Source: a virus. From it: a stretch of DNA of 64,000 nucleotides. The stretch is from positions 18,332 to 82,331 of IMG/VR virus record IMGVR_UViG_3300037264_001719, one strand, 5' to 3'. This document shows, in pieces, positions 44,177-52,541 of the stretch. Positions within the stretch are counted from its first letter, which is position 1; the number at the start of each line of letters is the position of its first letter. The notes under the pieces were generated by a model. That model saw only the letters and a program-made list of their open reading frames with translations, did no database searches and had not been told where the DNA came from. The position numbers and the translations under genes are program-made.

Positions 44177-44740
44177 ATGAGGCGGTGCCTCTTCGTGCGT
44201 CTGATGACGCTGGCGGTTGTTTCCCTGATGCTCCCCGGATGCGGTTCAACTGGAGGACTCCAGATCGACCCGCAGGACGCGGCGAAGTACGTCCAGATCG
44301 GCGCGGAGAAGGCGGTGGACCTCGGCCTCAAGGCCCTCTCCAAGGACGCGGCGAGCTTCACCAACGTCAAGAAGTGGAGCGGCGAAGCCAAGGACGCCAT
44401 CGACAAGGCGGTTCTCCCCCTGTTCACCGGAGCAGGCGTCGGAGACGTGACGCTGGCGACGGCGAATCAGGCTCTCCAGATTCTCGACGAGAAGATCAAC
44501 CCTGTATTGAAGGGCGTGATCCAACTCGGCGTGAACACCGCGCTCGCTTACATCAAAATGCCCGCCAACCCCACGGACAAGCTCTCGCCTGATGCGAAGG
44601 CGATCATCGTCGCCCTCTTCAACGGGATGAGTGCGGGGGCCGGGAACTTCGCCAAGTGGGATGGTCCTGCCAGCCGCGATCCCAGCCCCGTGCCGCCCGT
44701 CGTCTCCCTCGGGTGGAACTGGGGAGGCAAAGGCCCGTAG
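44177..44740 (+). CDS. Predicted outer-membrane-type lipoprotein
   Basis: Encodes 187 residues. A signal peptide (MRRCLFVRLMTLAVVSLMLP) ends in the lipobox LPGC with acylation at Cys22. The mature part is alanine-rich and helical (DAAKYVQIGAEKAVDLGLKA, LQILDEKINPVLKGVIQLG) and ends Gly/Pro-rich. Phage lipoproteins are commonly o-spanins or superinfection-exclusion factors; it is long for an o-spanin. Translation is strong (AAGGAGG). Its stop overlaps the next GTG (TAGTG). Confidence 0.85.
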   Translation: MRRCLFVRLMTLAVVSLMLPGCGSTGGLQIDPQDAAKYVQIGAEKAVDLGLKALSKDAASFTNVKKWSGEAKDAIDKAVLPLFTGAGVGDVTLATANQALQILDEKINPVLKGVIQLGVNTALAYIKMPANPTDKLSPDAKAIIVALFNGMSAGAGNFAKWDGPASRDPSPVPPVVSLGWNWGGKGP

Positions 44741-46038
44741 TGTCGGCAGAGGTTCTCCCCGGAGCCGTCCGAATCCCGGTCAAGCCCAAGCGTAACGAAG
44801 GCGAGTTCCGCGTCCTCGCCATGCGGAGGTCCGGGCACCACGGGTTCATTCGGTGGTTGCTCGGGCATTTCTCCGGCGAGGTCGTTTTCCAAAATGATGT
44901 CTCCGTCCTTCGAGCCGAGAACACCTCCACTTTCTGCCCCTCTGCGAACGGGACTCGGCAGGCGTTCGTATTCAACGTCGAGAACCCCGACATCCCGAAC
45001 GTCATGAGCCAAATCTCCTCGGATTGCTGGAGAACGAACAAGGGGCCGAGCGACAAGACGCACACCCTTGTCCTCCTGCGAGACCCGTACAACTGGATTG
45101 CCAGCCGGATCAAGGCATGGGGAGCCCGGGAGCAGTACGGAGGCACCTCCATCCTTTCGGAAGTCGCGCTCTGGAAGCAACAAGCCCGGGAGTTTCTCGG
45201 GGAGACGGAGTATCTCCCGAAGGATACGCTGTTCGTCTCCTACGTTGAATGGTTTCGGAGCGCGGATTACCGCCGGGGGATTTCCGAGAAGCTCGGGCTT
45301 TCCTTCACCGACAAAAACCTCGGGATCAACATGAGGCTCGGGGGGAGCAGTTTCGATTCTATCGACAGCGACCCCCAAACGCTCAATGTCCTTGGCCGAT
45401 GGAAGAACTTCCTCCAGCACAAGGGCTACCTGTCCCTTTTTGACCGGGAACTTCTCGATCTTGCGGACAGAATCTTCGGAGATTTCTCCAAAGACATTCG
45501 AGCAAAACTTCCCCGCGCCCGTGGGGTCACGGTTTGGCTTACAGGGCTCCCCGGGGCAGGAAAGACCTCCATCGCCCGGGAGCTTGAGACCCGTCTCGGG
45601 GAAAAGAATTTCCTCGAAGTGCTTGACGGGGATCAAATGCGTCGCCTGCTCTGTTCCGACCTCGGGTTCTCCAAAGAGGATCGGGATGAGAACGCCCGGA
45701 GGATCGGCTATGCGGCGAGCATCCTGACGCGGAGGGGGGCAGTTGCCGTTGTATCGGTCATTTCCCCCTATCGGCAATCTCGGAGGGAAGCCCGCGAGAT
45801 GTCGAGCGACTTTGTGGAGGTTTACGTTCGTTGCTCCGTGACCGAGTGCCGCCGAAGAGACCCCAAAGGTCTTTACCTCAAGTCTCAGCAGGGGAATCTC
45901 AAGGGATTGACCGGGGTCGATGCGCCTTACGAAGTCCCTGAATCCCCGGAGATCGTCGTGGACACCGAGGCTCAGTCCCTTGAAGCCTGCGTCGTGCAGA
46001 TCATCAAGTATCTGCGGGACAAGGCCCTCGTGAAGTAA
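44740..46038 (+). CDS. Sulfotransferase / adenylylsulfate (APS) kinase fusion
   Basis: Encodes 432 residues from GTG 44740, which overlaps the lipoprotein stop; an upstream in-frame ATG at 44656 lies inside that gene. Residues 25-255 look like a sulfotransferase: LAMRRSGHHGFIRWLLGHF fits the 5'-phosphosulfate loop and LLRDPYNWIASRIKAW the 3'-phosphate motif. Residues 263-432 are an APS kinase with Walker A GLPGAGKTS (269-277), LDGDQMRRLL, ENARRIGYAA, VISPYRQSRR and RRRDPKGLY. APS kinase makes PAPS, the sulfotransferase donor, so the fusion couples donor synthesis to transfer. APS itself must come from a host ATP sulfurylase. Confidence 0.88.
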   Translation: MSAEVLPGAVRIPVKPKRNEGEFRVLAMRRSGHHGFIRWLLGHFSGEVVFQNDVSVLRAENTSTFCPSANGTRQAFVFNVENPDIPNVMSQISSDCWRTNKGPSDKTHTLVLLRDPYNWIASRIKAWGAREQYGGTSILSEVALWKQQAREFLGETEYLPKDTLFVSYVEWFRSADYRRGISEKLGLSFTDKNLGINMRLGGSSFDSIDSDPQTLNVLGRWKNFLQHKGYLSLFDRELLDLADRIFGDFSKDIRAKLPRARGVTVWLTGLPGAGKTSIARELETRLGEKNFLEVLDGDQMRRLLCSDLGFSKEDRDENARRIGYAASILTRRGAVAVVSVISPYRQSRREAREMSSDFVEVYVRCSVTECRRRDPKGLYLKSQQGNLKGLTGVDAPYEVPESPEIVVDTEAQSLEACVVQIIKYLRDKALVK

Positions 46039-46041
46039 CTC

Positions 46042-47373
46042 ATGGCGTCCTATTTCATCGACCTTGACGGGACGTTCTTCCTCTTCCCATCTCAGACCCC
46101 TGCGGAGAACGCCGTCGAGACCGTCCGAAGGCTCGCCTCCGAGGGGCACAGCATCATTTTCACCACGCTTCGGACCCGAAGTGATCCGAGGCTCGGGGAG
46201 ACGGCCACTCTTCGGAAACTCGCGGAACTCGGCGTCCCCTACAAGAGCATCGTGTGGCACGTCAAGTCTCCGCGCATCGTCGTGAACGACGACGGGGCCT
46301 TCGCATTCAATCACCCCCGGGATTCTGCGCTCACCTATGACCGCCTCCGGGTCAAGGACGTGATCCGCAGGAAGGTGGAAGCCGCGCTCGGAATGCTCGC
46401 GTGGGTCGGACTCCGCTACTACATCATCAACCCCGAGTTCATCGACGCGGACGATTACATCCAGACGATGCTTATTCTGGAGTCTCTTCTCGATCATGAT
46501 GGAGTTCACCACTTTGATCTGGTCCAGCGGTATCGCCAAGGTCGGAAGACTTCGATCAACGGAAACGACATCCCCATGAACGGCGCACTCCACCTCGGCC
46601 AGCTTCACAAGCTCCGGCAGAGCAACGACCCGGGGTACTTCGATCAAGGCGGGATCACCACCGGGGCGTGCATGAAAGTCTTCGGGATAGCGGCGTACTA
46701 CCCGAAGTTCCACGACCTCGTGTGGGCGGTGAATCAAGTCACTCGGATCACCCACGGATCGGCGGAAGCCCGTCTCGCGGCGATCCTCACGGCCCTCCGG
46801 TTCCGCCACGCACTTGAGGACATTGATGACCCGGACCTTCTCCTTCTGGACTTCTCCCGTGCGGCCCATGCGGTCGGACTATTTGGAACTCCTGCGTTTG
46901 ATGTAGTGTTTCGCGCCGCGAACAAGGCCCGGAACATTATTCGGACGGGGCGGGCGTTTGAGCAACTGGTCGAGCAGGTCGGTCTTATGTATCTGTGCTG
47001 GAGTTGCCCGGTGTCGGCGGTGTTCTGGTCTTACGTCCTCGACGATCACTACAAGGGATCGTTCGAGACCATCGGCTCTGACAAGCAATTCAAGCCGGAC
47101 GGAAAGCTCATCCTCGTGGACGAGGCGGTGAAGAAGGAGTACCTCGACTACCTCATCCAGACCAACCAGAGGGAGTTTGTTCAGCCCTACGTTTGGGAGT
47201 ACAACGAGCAGGGCAGGCAGGACTCCGACACGTTCTTCTCCATCGCGTTCTCCATTCGCGCCTGCCGTCACCCCGAGTTCCTCGCGCCCAAGGAACTTGA
47301 GGAAGCGAGAGCGGCGTTCGGAGACGACTGGACTCCTGCGATCAAACGGCTCATCGCCCGCCTGTACTGGTAG
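46042..47373 (+). CDS. HAD phosphatase / ADP-ribosylglycohydrolase (DraG/ARH) fusion
   Basis: Encodes 443 residues. Residues 1-100 are a small HAD domain: FIDLDGTFF with Asp7 and Asp9, threonines at 41-42, and IVVNDDGAF with Asp83-Asp84. From about 110 the sequence follows the ARH fold: IDADDYIQTMLILESLL (metal acids), GGITTGACMKVFGIAAYY, RITHGSAEARLAAILTALRF, and near the end RQDSDTFFSIAFSIRA (the DxDT metal motif). ARH enzymes remove ADP-ribose from proteins or nucleic acids. The N-terminal ARH helix is degenerate. A role in reversing host ADP-ribosylation defence is plausible inference. Confidence 0.78.
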   Translation: MASYFIDLDGTFFLFPSQTPAENAVETVRRLASEGHSIIFTTLRTRSDPRLGETATLRKLAELGVPYKSIVWHVKSPRIVVNDDGAFAFNHPRDSALTYDRLRVKDVIRRKVEAALGMLAWVGLRYYIINPEFIDADDYIQTMLILESLLDHDGVHHFDLVQRYRQGRKTSINGNDIPMNGALHLGQLHKLRQSNDPGYFDQGGITTGACMKVFGIAAYYPKFHDLVWAVNQVTRITHGSAEARLAAILTALRFRHALEDIDDPDLLLLDFSRAAHAVGLFGTPAFDVVFRAANKARNIIRTGRAFEQLVEQVGLMYLCWSCPVSAVFWSYVLDDHYKGSFETIGSDKQFKPDGKLILVDEAVKKEYLDYLIQTNQREFVQPYVWEYNEQGRQDSDTFFSIAFSIRACRHPEFLAPKELEEARAAFGDDWTPAIKRLIARLYW

Positions 47374-47428
47374 GGGTACGAGCCCCCGCCTGCCCCGAAA
47401 ACAACATCCCCCCGCCTGTCGATTTCTT

Positions 47429-47457
47429 TTGCATTTGAAGTTGTTTCGTGGTATGAT
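47429..47457 (+). promoter_or_regulatory. Promoter, start of the right-hand accessory transcripts
   Basis: TTGCAT (47429-47434), 17 bases, TATGAT (47452-47457). It lies in the 119-base gap upstream of the SWIM protein, whose ribosome site is AAGGAGG (from 47481). Confidence 0.65.
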
Positions 47458-47492
47458 GTTTTTCGTCAATGAGGAATTTAAGGAGGCGAAAC

Positions 47493-47828
47493 ATGGGTGC
47501 GGTGACTCTCGACGAGCGGCGCGAGCAGATGCGTCGAAACCTCAAGATCGCCTTCATGATGGGCGACAACGACCCGGAGATCAAAAATCTTCTCGACAAA
47601 GTTCTCCCGCTCCGTCACGAGTTCCGTGAGGGGAAGCTCTATGTCGGGAGCGCACTTCCGGCTAAGTGGGAACTCCGCGAGTCGAAGACCGGGACGAAGT
47701 ATTGCAAGTGCCCGGCGTTCGCTTTTCGTTCACGCCCCGGGCGCGGGGACGGACTCTGCAAGCACCTGATCTACGCTCTCGCGTCGGGGCTCGACATTCC
47801 GAAAACCGAAGACCTCGTTGCAAAATAA
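47493..47828 (+). CDS. SWIM zinc-finger protein
   Basis: Encodes 111 residues. ATG 47493 is chosen because AAGGAGGCGAAAC precedes it; an in-frame ATG at 47469 lies before that ribosome site. Residues 71-91 form a SWIM motif C-x-C-x15-C-x-H (Cys71, Cys73, Cys89, His91) in a region CKCPAFAF...LCKHLIYAL. SWIM fingers bind DNA or protein in recombination and ubiquitin-like systems. It is the first gene of a promoter-driven transcript that continues to the MoxR/VWA pair. Confidence 0.8.
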   Translation: MGAVTLDERREQMRRNLKIAFMMGDNDPEIKNLLDKVLPLRHEFREGKLYVGSALPAKWELRESKTGTKYCKCPAFAFRSRPGRGDGLCKHLIYALASGLDIPKTEDLVAK

Positions 47829-47831
47829 CCC

Positions 47832-47860
47832 TTGACAAATACAGAATAACATGGTATGAT
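47832..47860 (+). promoter_or_regulatory. Consensus promoter for the MoxR/VWA operon
   Basis: A perfect -35 TTGACA (47832-47837), 17 bases, and TATGAT (47855-47860). The next start, ATG 47899, has AGGGAGGCGA upstream. Confidence 0.8.
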
Positions 47861-47898
47861 GTATTCAGTTAAGTAGGAAACTTTTAGGGAGGCGACCC

Positions 47899-49008
47899 AT
47901 GAGGTTCGGACTGGTGAACGATCTGATTCGCGCCCACGAGGAGGCGGAAAATCCGGTCATGCTCTGGAGTCCCCCGGGGGTGGGGAAGTCGAGTCTCGTC
48001 AAGCAGTTGTGCGACGATGACGGGATCAAGAACATCGACATCCGGCTGTCGTTGTTGAACCCAGTTGACCTTCGAGGTATCCCTGTCGTGCAAGGCGACA
48101 AGGTGGTGTGGGTTCCCCCCGTCTTTCTGGTCAAGCAGGGACCTTGCCGTTTCTTCTGCGACGAAATCAACGTCGCGCCGCCTGCAACGCAGGCGTGCGC
48201 CTATCAATGGTTCCTCGACAAAAAGATCGGGGAGTGGGCGATGGACTTGACGCCCATGAAGACCAAGGCGGGGAACACTCGTCCGGCGCAGACCATCCTC
48301 GGCGCAGGGAACCGGGCGACCGATCAAGCGTTTGTTCACCAGATGCCTGCCCCTCTCCGCAACCGGGTGGCGCACATCGAGGTCGAGCCGAACTTCGAGG
48401 ACTGGCGGGAGTGGGCGTACAAGGCGGGCATCCACCGCTACGTCATCAACTATCTGACTTACACGGCCCGGGTGGGCGTCGATATCAAGGGCGTCTCGGC
48501 CTCGGAGACGGGCCTCCTCTTCTTCTTCGACCCCAAGCAACACGCGGCAGGCTCGTTCCCCACGCCCCGTTCGTGGGAGATGGTGAGTCGTTTCATCACG
48601 CGGAGCCCGAAGTACCGGACCAACACCGAAGCGGTCGCGGGCATGGTCAGCGCGTCGGTCGCTTCGAGTTTCACGGCGTTCGTCAAGGTCGCGGACGAGC
48701 TTCCGAACGCGGAGGAAGTTCTCGCCGGGAAGGACGCCAAGCCGCCCACCGAGCCTTCCGCGAAGTACGCTTTCTGCGGGGCTCTGGCGGCATCGCTCAT
48801 TCGGGCGAAGAAGGAAGACCGCGTGAAGGCGACGCAGAATGTCGCGGCCTACTGCGTGAATCGGTGGGGCGACGATGCCGAGTTCGCGGTCCTCACGATG
48901 AAGGATTTCGGAAGAACGCCCGAGTACAAAGAAATCTACCGTTCGGTCATCGTGTCGAAGGAGTGGACCCAGTTCACGAAGACCTTCGGGGACCTGCTCG
49001 AAAGCTAA
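47899..49008 (+). CDS. MoxR-type AAA+ ATPase
   Basis: Encodes 369 residues. Walker A is MLWSPPGVGKSSLV (about 21-34) and Walker B FFCDEIN (85-91); a sensor-like GAGNRATDQA and an arginine-bearing PLRNRVAHIEVEP follow. MoxR AAA+ proteins act as chaperones with VWA-domain partners to insert metals or remodel complexes. The partner gene lies 11 bases downstream. The consensus promoter lies just upstream. Confidence 0.9.
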   Translation: MRFGLVNDLIRAHEEAENPVMLWSPPGVGKSSLVKQLCDDDGIKNIDIRLSLLNPVDLRGIPVVQGDKVVWVPPVFLVKQGPCRFFCDEINVAPPATQACAYQWFLDKKIGEWAMDLTPMKTKAGNTRPAQTILGAGNRATDQAFVHQMPAPLRNRVAHIEVEPNFEDWREWAYKAGIHRYVINYLTYTARVGVDIKGVSASETGLLFFFDPKQHAAGSFPTPRSWEMVSRFITRSPKYRTNTEAVAGMVSASVASSFTAFVKVADELPNAEEVLAGKDAKPPTEPSAKYAFCGALAASLIRAKKEDRVKATQNVAAYCVNRWGDDAEFAVLTMKDFGRTPEYKEIYRSVIVSKEWTQFTKTFGDLLES

Positions 49009-49019
49009 GAGAGGAAGCT

Positions 49020-50732
49020 ATGCTCATTAGCCCAGTCAAGATCGAGGGTAGGGGACCTTTCGCCAAGGCAAAGGTCCAGCTTGTCCTCAATCACCAGTTC
49101 TTCGGGGTTCTCGCCTGTCACCTCCCGACCGTTCCGGTGTCCCCTGCCGTCTTCGCGGCGGTGGGGGCACCTCCTACGGCGATGGTGGACGGGAAGAAGA
49201 TTTACTACAACCCGAAGTGGGTCGAGACGCTGACCGACAGGCAGAGGCTCGGACTTCTCGCGCACGAGGTTCTCCATCCGGCCCTGCAACACCTGTGGCG
49301 GCGCGGGAACCGGAAGCACCACCTTTGGCTCATGGCGACGGATTACGCCGTCAACGACATCATCATGCGGACGATGGACTCCAAGGGGCATCCGGCATTC
49401 GAGTTGCCTCCCGGGGGTCTCTACGACACGAAGTTCACGGGGATGGCCGCAGAGCAAATCTACGCCGTCCTCCTCAAAGAGGAGCAGGAGCAGGAGGAGG
49501 AGGCGAAGAAGAACGGGAATCAGGGACAGCCCAAACCCGGACAGGGGAGGGGTCAGGCGCTCGACGGCCAGTTGGAGAGGCCGCTCGAAGGCGGCGATGC
49601 CAAGCCGAAGAAAGGGAAGAAGGGGAAACCCCAGCCCAAGAAGGACAAGGCCGAGGGCGGGGAAGGTGCGGGCAAGGACAAGCCCGAAGCAGAGCAGGAC
49701 AAGAAGGACAATGGCGGCAAGGACGGAGAGAAGGCCCCTCAGCAGGACTCCGAGGATGAGCCCGGCCTGCGCGACGAGATCGGGGAGGTCCCCCCGGGCG
49801 ATCTGGAAGACAAGCCCGAGGACGGGAAGGACGGCGAAGGGGCGGGGGAAGATGGTGACGAGTCCGAAGATACGGAGGGTGAGGGAGATGATGGTGAAAC
49901 CGATGCTGAGGGTGAAGGCGACGGAGAGGGAGACGCTGGGGATGCTGGTGATTCTGACAATGGGGGCGATGCAGAAGCTCCCGAGGATCAGACTCACGGC
50001 GAGGGCGGTAAATTCGATCATGCGTGCGGTGACATCGAGGAGGCCGACGCGGAGCTAGAGGAGCATTGGCGCGGGGTTCTGAATCAGGCGGCGATGGTCG
50101 CCAAGGCCCGGGGCAATCTCCCCGCCGCTCTCGCCCGACTTGTCGAGGATGTCTCCGCGCCCAAGGTTCCGTGGCAACAAGTAATCGAGCAGTACGTCAA
50201 CGAAGTCGTGCGCGACGATTACGACATGATGAAGCAGGACCGCCGCTTCATGCAGAGCGGCATCTACTTTCCCGAACTCCAGTCCAACGCAACGTCGGTC
50301 GCCATCTTCGTCGATACGTCCGGCTCCATCGGGGAGAAGGAGATCAAGGCGTTCGTGTCCGAGATCGTGGGCATCCTTCGGTGCAGGGGAATCAAGTCGG
50401 CCCGGATCATCGCGTGCGACGACAAGATTCATGAGGGCGGGGATAACACGATCACTCCGACCGACACTCTCCCCGAGAACTACCCGGGGGGCGGCGGGAC
50501 GGATTTCCGTCCCCCCTTCAAGCGACTCCGTGACGATCCGCAGGGGGAGACGCCCGCGCTCATCGTGTACCTGACGGACATGATGGGCACGTTCCCCGAC
50601 AAAGACCCGCTCGGGACGCCGACGATCTGGCTTGCGTCCTGCCCGCCTTGGATGAAGGAGGCGGATATTCCCCAGCCTCCGTTCGGGACGGTGATCCCTT
50701 ACGATCCGCTGACCGATGATGATGACGAATAG
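49020..50732 (+). CDS. Metallopeptidase-like / VWA-domain partner protein
   Basis: Encodes 570 residues from ATG 49020 (GAGAGGAAG upstream). The N-terminal domain carries LLAHEVLHPALQHLWRRG with His82, Glu83, His86, a zinc-metallopeptidase-like HExxH site of the DUF2201 type. Residues about 160-350 are a Lys/Pro then Glu/Asp/Gly-rich low-complexity linker. The C-terminal VWA domain has the MIDAS DTSGS at 432-436 and a second acidic loop (LTDMMGTFPDKDP). It pairs with the MoxR ATPase, as in bacterial MoxR-VWA systems. Confidence 0.85.
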   Translation: MLISPVKIEGRGPFAKAKVQLVLNHQFFGVLACHLPTVPVSPAVFAAVGAPPTAMVDGKKIYYNPKWVETLTDRQRLGLLAHEVLHPALQHLWRRGNRKHHLWLMATDYAVNDIIMRTMDSKGHPAFELPPGGLYDTKFTGMAAEQIYAVLLKEEQEQEEEAKKNGNQGQPKPGQGRGQALDGQLERPLEGGDAKPKKGKKGKPQPKKDKAEGGEGAGKDKPEAEQDKKDNGGKDGEKAPQQDSEDEPGLRDEIGEVPPGDLEDKPEDGKDGEGAGEDGDESEDTEGEGDDGETDAEGEGDGEGDAGDAGDSDNGGDAEAPEDQTHGEGGKFDHACGDIEEADAELEEHWRGVLNQAAMVAKARGNLPAALARLVEDVSAPKVPWQQVIEQYVNEVVRDDYDMMKQDRRFMQSGIYFPELQSNATSVAIFVDTSGSIGEKEIKAFVSEIVGILRCRGIKSARIIACDDKIHEGGDNTITPTDTLPENYPGGGGTDFRPPFKRLRDDPQGETPALIVYLTDMMGTFPDKDPLGTPTIWLASCPPWMKEADIPQPPFGTVIPYDPLTDDDDE

Positions 50733-50754
50733 ATGGCAGGCTTACGAATTACTC

Positions 50755-50783
50755 TTGACGAAAGCCGTATAATCAGATATACT
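50755..50783 (+). promoter_or_regulatory. Consensus-like promoter for the phosphatase gene
   Basis: TTGACG (50755-50760), 17 bases, TATACT (50778-50783), in the 74-base gap before ATG 50807. AAAGGAG precedes the start. Confidence 0.75.
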
Positions 50784-50806
50784 TAACAATAGAAAGGAGA
50801 CCACAG

Positions 50807-51397
50807 ATGGGCGAAAATAGGGACTACCACCTCGGGTTCAACTTCGAGAGCGACGAGCCCACGGCCCGCTACTCCGCCTCGAAGGGCTACCGCGACACGG
50901 CGTACTTCTCCAAGATCACGGAGAATCTCTTCCTCGGGCCGGAGCCCACCGCGCAGGACGCGGACACCCTTCGCAATCTCGGGATCAAGAACATCCTCTC
51001 CGTGGCGAAGGAGTGCCACGACGAGTGGATCGGCTACGAGGGGAAGTTCAACCTCGTCTACGTCGGGATGCACGATCACAGCCCGCTTCCTCCGTGGCTG
51101 GCGAAGCAGGCCCTCACCACGCTCCGCGAGATGCTCAAGCGCGGGAAGACTCTCGTGCATTGTGGCATCGGGGTGTCTCGGTCCCCGACGACCATCGCGC
51201 TCTACTGGTACGCGATTGGTGAGACGGATTCGGTCGCGGAGGGCATCCAGCGCCTCCAGAAGATTCGGCCCTGCGTTGCTCCGAATCGGATCGTGGACGA
51301 CAATCTGATGCAGATGGTTTTCGCCCTCCGGCGTAGGTGGGCGAAGGGAACAACGGGGATTGACTCGACGCCCCGGGTTTCTACTGTCGTGAACTAA
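50807..51397 (+). CDS. Dual-specificity protein phosphatase
   Basis: Encodes 196 residues. The active site VHCGIGVSRSPTT carries Cys119 and Arg125 of the HCxxGxxR(S/T) signature. A preceding acid (HDHSPLP region, Asp90) can act as general acid. The KITENLFLGPEPTAQDADTL opening is the family hallmark of DSPs. It would remove phosphate from Tyr or Ser/Thr of host or phage proteins. It has its own promoter. Confidence 0.9.
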   Translation: MGENRDYHLGFNFESDEPTARYSASKGYRDTAYFSKITENLFLGPEPTAQDADTLRNLGIKNILSVAKECHDEWIGYEGKFNLVYVGMHDHSPLPPWLAKQALTTLREMLKRGKTLVHCGIGVSRSPTTIALYWYAIGETDSVAEGIQRLQKIRPCVAPNRIVDDNLMQMVFALRRRWAKGTTGIDSTPRVSTVVN

Positions 51398-51421
51398 GGT
51401 CGAGAAGAAAAGGAGCTTGCC

Positions 51422-51988
51422 ATGCCTCGCCTAGAAAACGTGGGGTTCGTTCACTTCGACATTCCCGACCGGATCAAGCGGTTCGCCAACTGGCTCCGCA
51501 AGAAGCTCCGCAAGGGCCGCGCCCTGCCCGCGTCCATGTCCTGCTACCTCGTCAACTGGTCCGACACTCCGATGATTCGACAGATCATCGACGAGGCGAA
51601 GGCGGCGTATATCAAGGAGTACCCGGATGACGAGGGCACGGTCAACGGGCTCGTCATGAACGTCCTCAAGGTGGACGACGCCTCGGCGGAAGAGGCCGCA
51701 CAGATGGCGGTCGAAGGGCTTGCCCGGCTCATCGGACAGGTTCAGTCCTCTCTCGTCAAGGCCCTCAAGAAGATCGAGAAGGACGGGGAGATCGACCTGC
51801 CCCGGCGGATTCAGGTCGGATTCGTCAGGAAGATGCAGGAGGCCATGAACCTCGCTATCGCCTTCCGACTCATGGAAGACGTGCAGGTGGCGCTCGATGC
51901 CATGCAGACGGCGATCACGGCGCAGATCGGGGCCAAGGTCGCCGCGAAGTACCTCCCCAAGACGGAGACGGCGGGGGCCACGAAGTAA
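51422..51988 (+). CDS. Hypothetical helical protein
   Basis: Encodes 188 residues with AAAAGGAGCTTGCC before ATG 51422. A basic N-terminal segment (IKRFANWLRKKLRKGRA) precedes long helices (AEEAAQMAVEGLARLIGQVQ). Basic stretches suggest nucleic-acid or membrane binding, but no family is recognised. Confidence 0.75.
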   Translation: MPRLENVGFVHFDIPDRIKRFANWLRKKLRKGRALPASMSCYLVNWSDTPMIRQIIDEAKAAYIKEYPDDEGTVNGLVMNVLKVDDASAEEAAQMAVEGLARLIGQVQSSLVKALKKIEKDGEIDLPRRIQVGFVRKMQEAMNLAIAFRLMEDVQVALDAMQTAITAQIGAKVAAKYLPKTETAGATK

Positions 51989-51992
51989 GAAC

Positions 51993-52541
51993 ATGGAGAC
52001 CAGCGTGATCGACAAAGAGCGCATCTACTCGGCGGTGAGGGGGCGGGTCGAGAACGACCCGTCCCTCATGTCGATGCCGTCCTCCGCTCGGTGCTTCTAC
52101 TACGGAATCTGGACGGTTGAAGCTATCCGAAAAGCGGGGCTCCGGGTTCTCCTGCAAGCAGGGTCTTGTCGCTGGCCCCGAATCCGCCACGAGCAGGACG
52201 ATGGGGTGTGCGCCACCCACTTCGGCTACGTTTGGTCTCCGAACGAGGCTCCCAGTCAGCGAGCCTTGCGTCTTGGGGTCATGCCGGAGATGCACGTTTG
52301 GGCGGCAGACCCGGAGGCCAACGAGATCATCGACTTCTCCGCAGGGTTCTTCCCCGAACAGGCCAAAGCCCTTGTCGGAATGGATTGGCCCGGCGATCCT
52401 CCCCCGCCGTACCTGTGGTCAGGGCCGACCACCATGCCCCGGGGAGCCCAGTACGAACCCAGCCTCGACGCGATCAAGTTCGCCCTCCTCGCGGCGATGA
52501 AACTCTACGGCGGGAAATACGTTAAGGAGAACCTTCTGTGA
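51993..52541 (+). CDS. Predicted Cys-His-Asp (transglutaminase/papain-like) protein 1
   Basis: Encodes 182 residues from ATG 51993. A candidate triad is visible: Cys34 in SSARCFYYG at a helix start, His101 in PEMHVWAAD and Asp114 in EIIDFSAG. This order with an HxW strand followed by a D is the transglutaminase-like layout. Two later genes share it. No metal or nucleotide site. It could be a peptidase, amidase or deamidase; substrate unknown. The next gene starts inside its stop region. Confidence 0.65.
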   Translation: METSVIDKERIYSAVRGRVENDPSLMSMPSSARCFYYGIWTVEAIRKAGLRVLLQAGSCRWPRIRHEQDDGVCATHFGYVWSPNEAPSQRALRLGVMPEMHVWAADPEANEIIDFSAGFFPEQAKALVGMDWPGDPPPPYLWSGPTTMPRGAQYEPSLDAIKFALLAAMKLYGGKYVKENLL

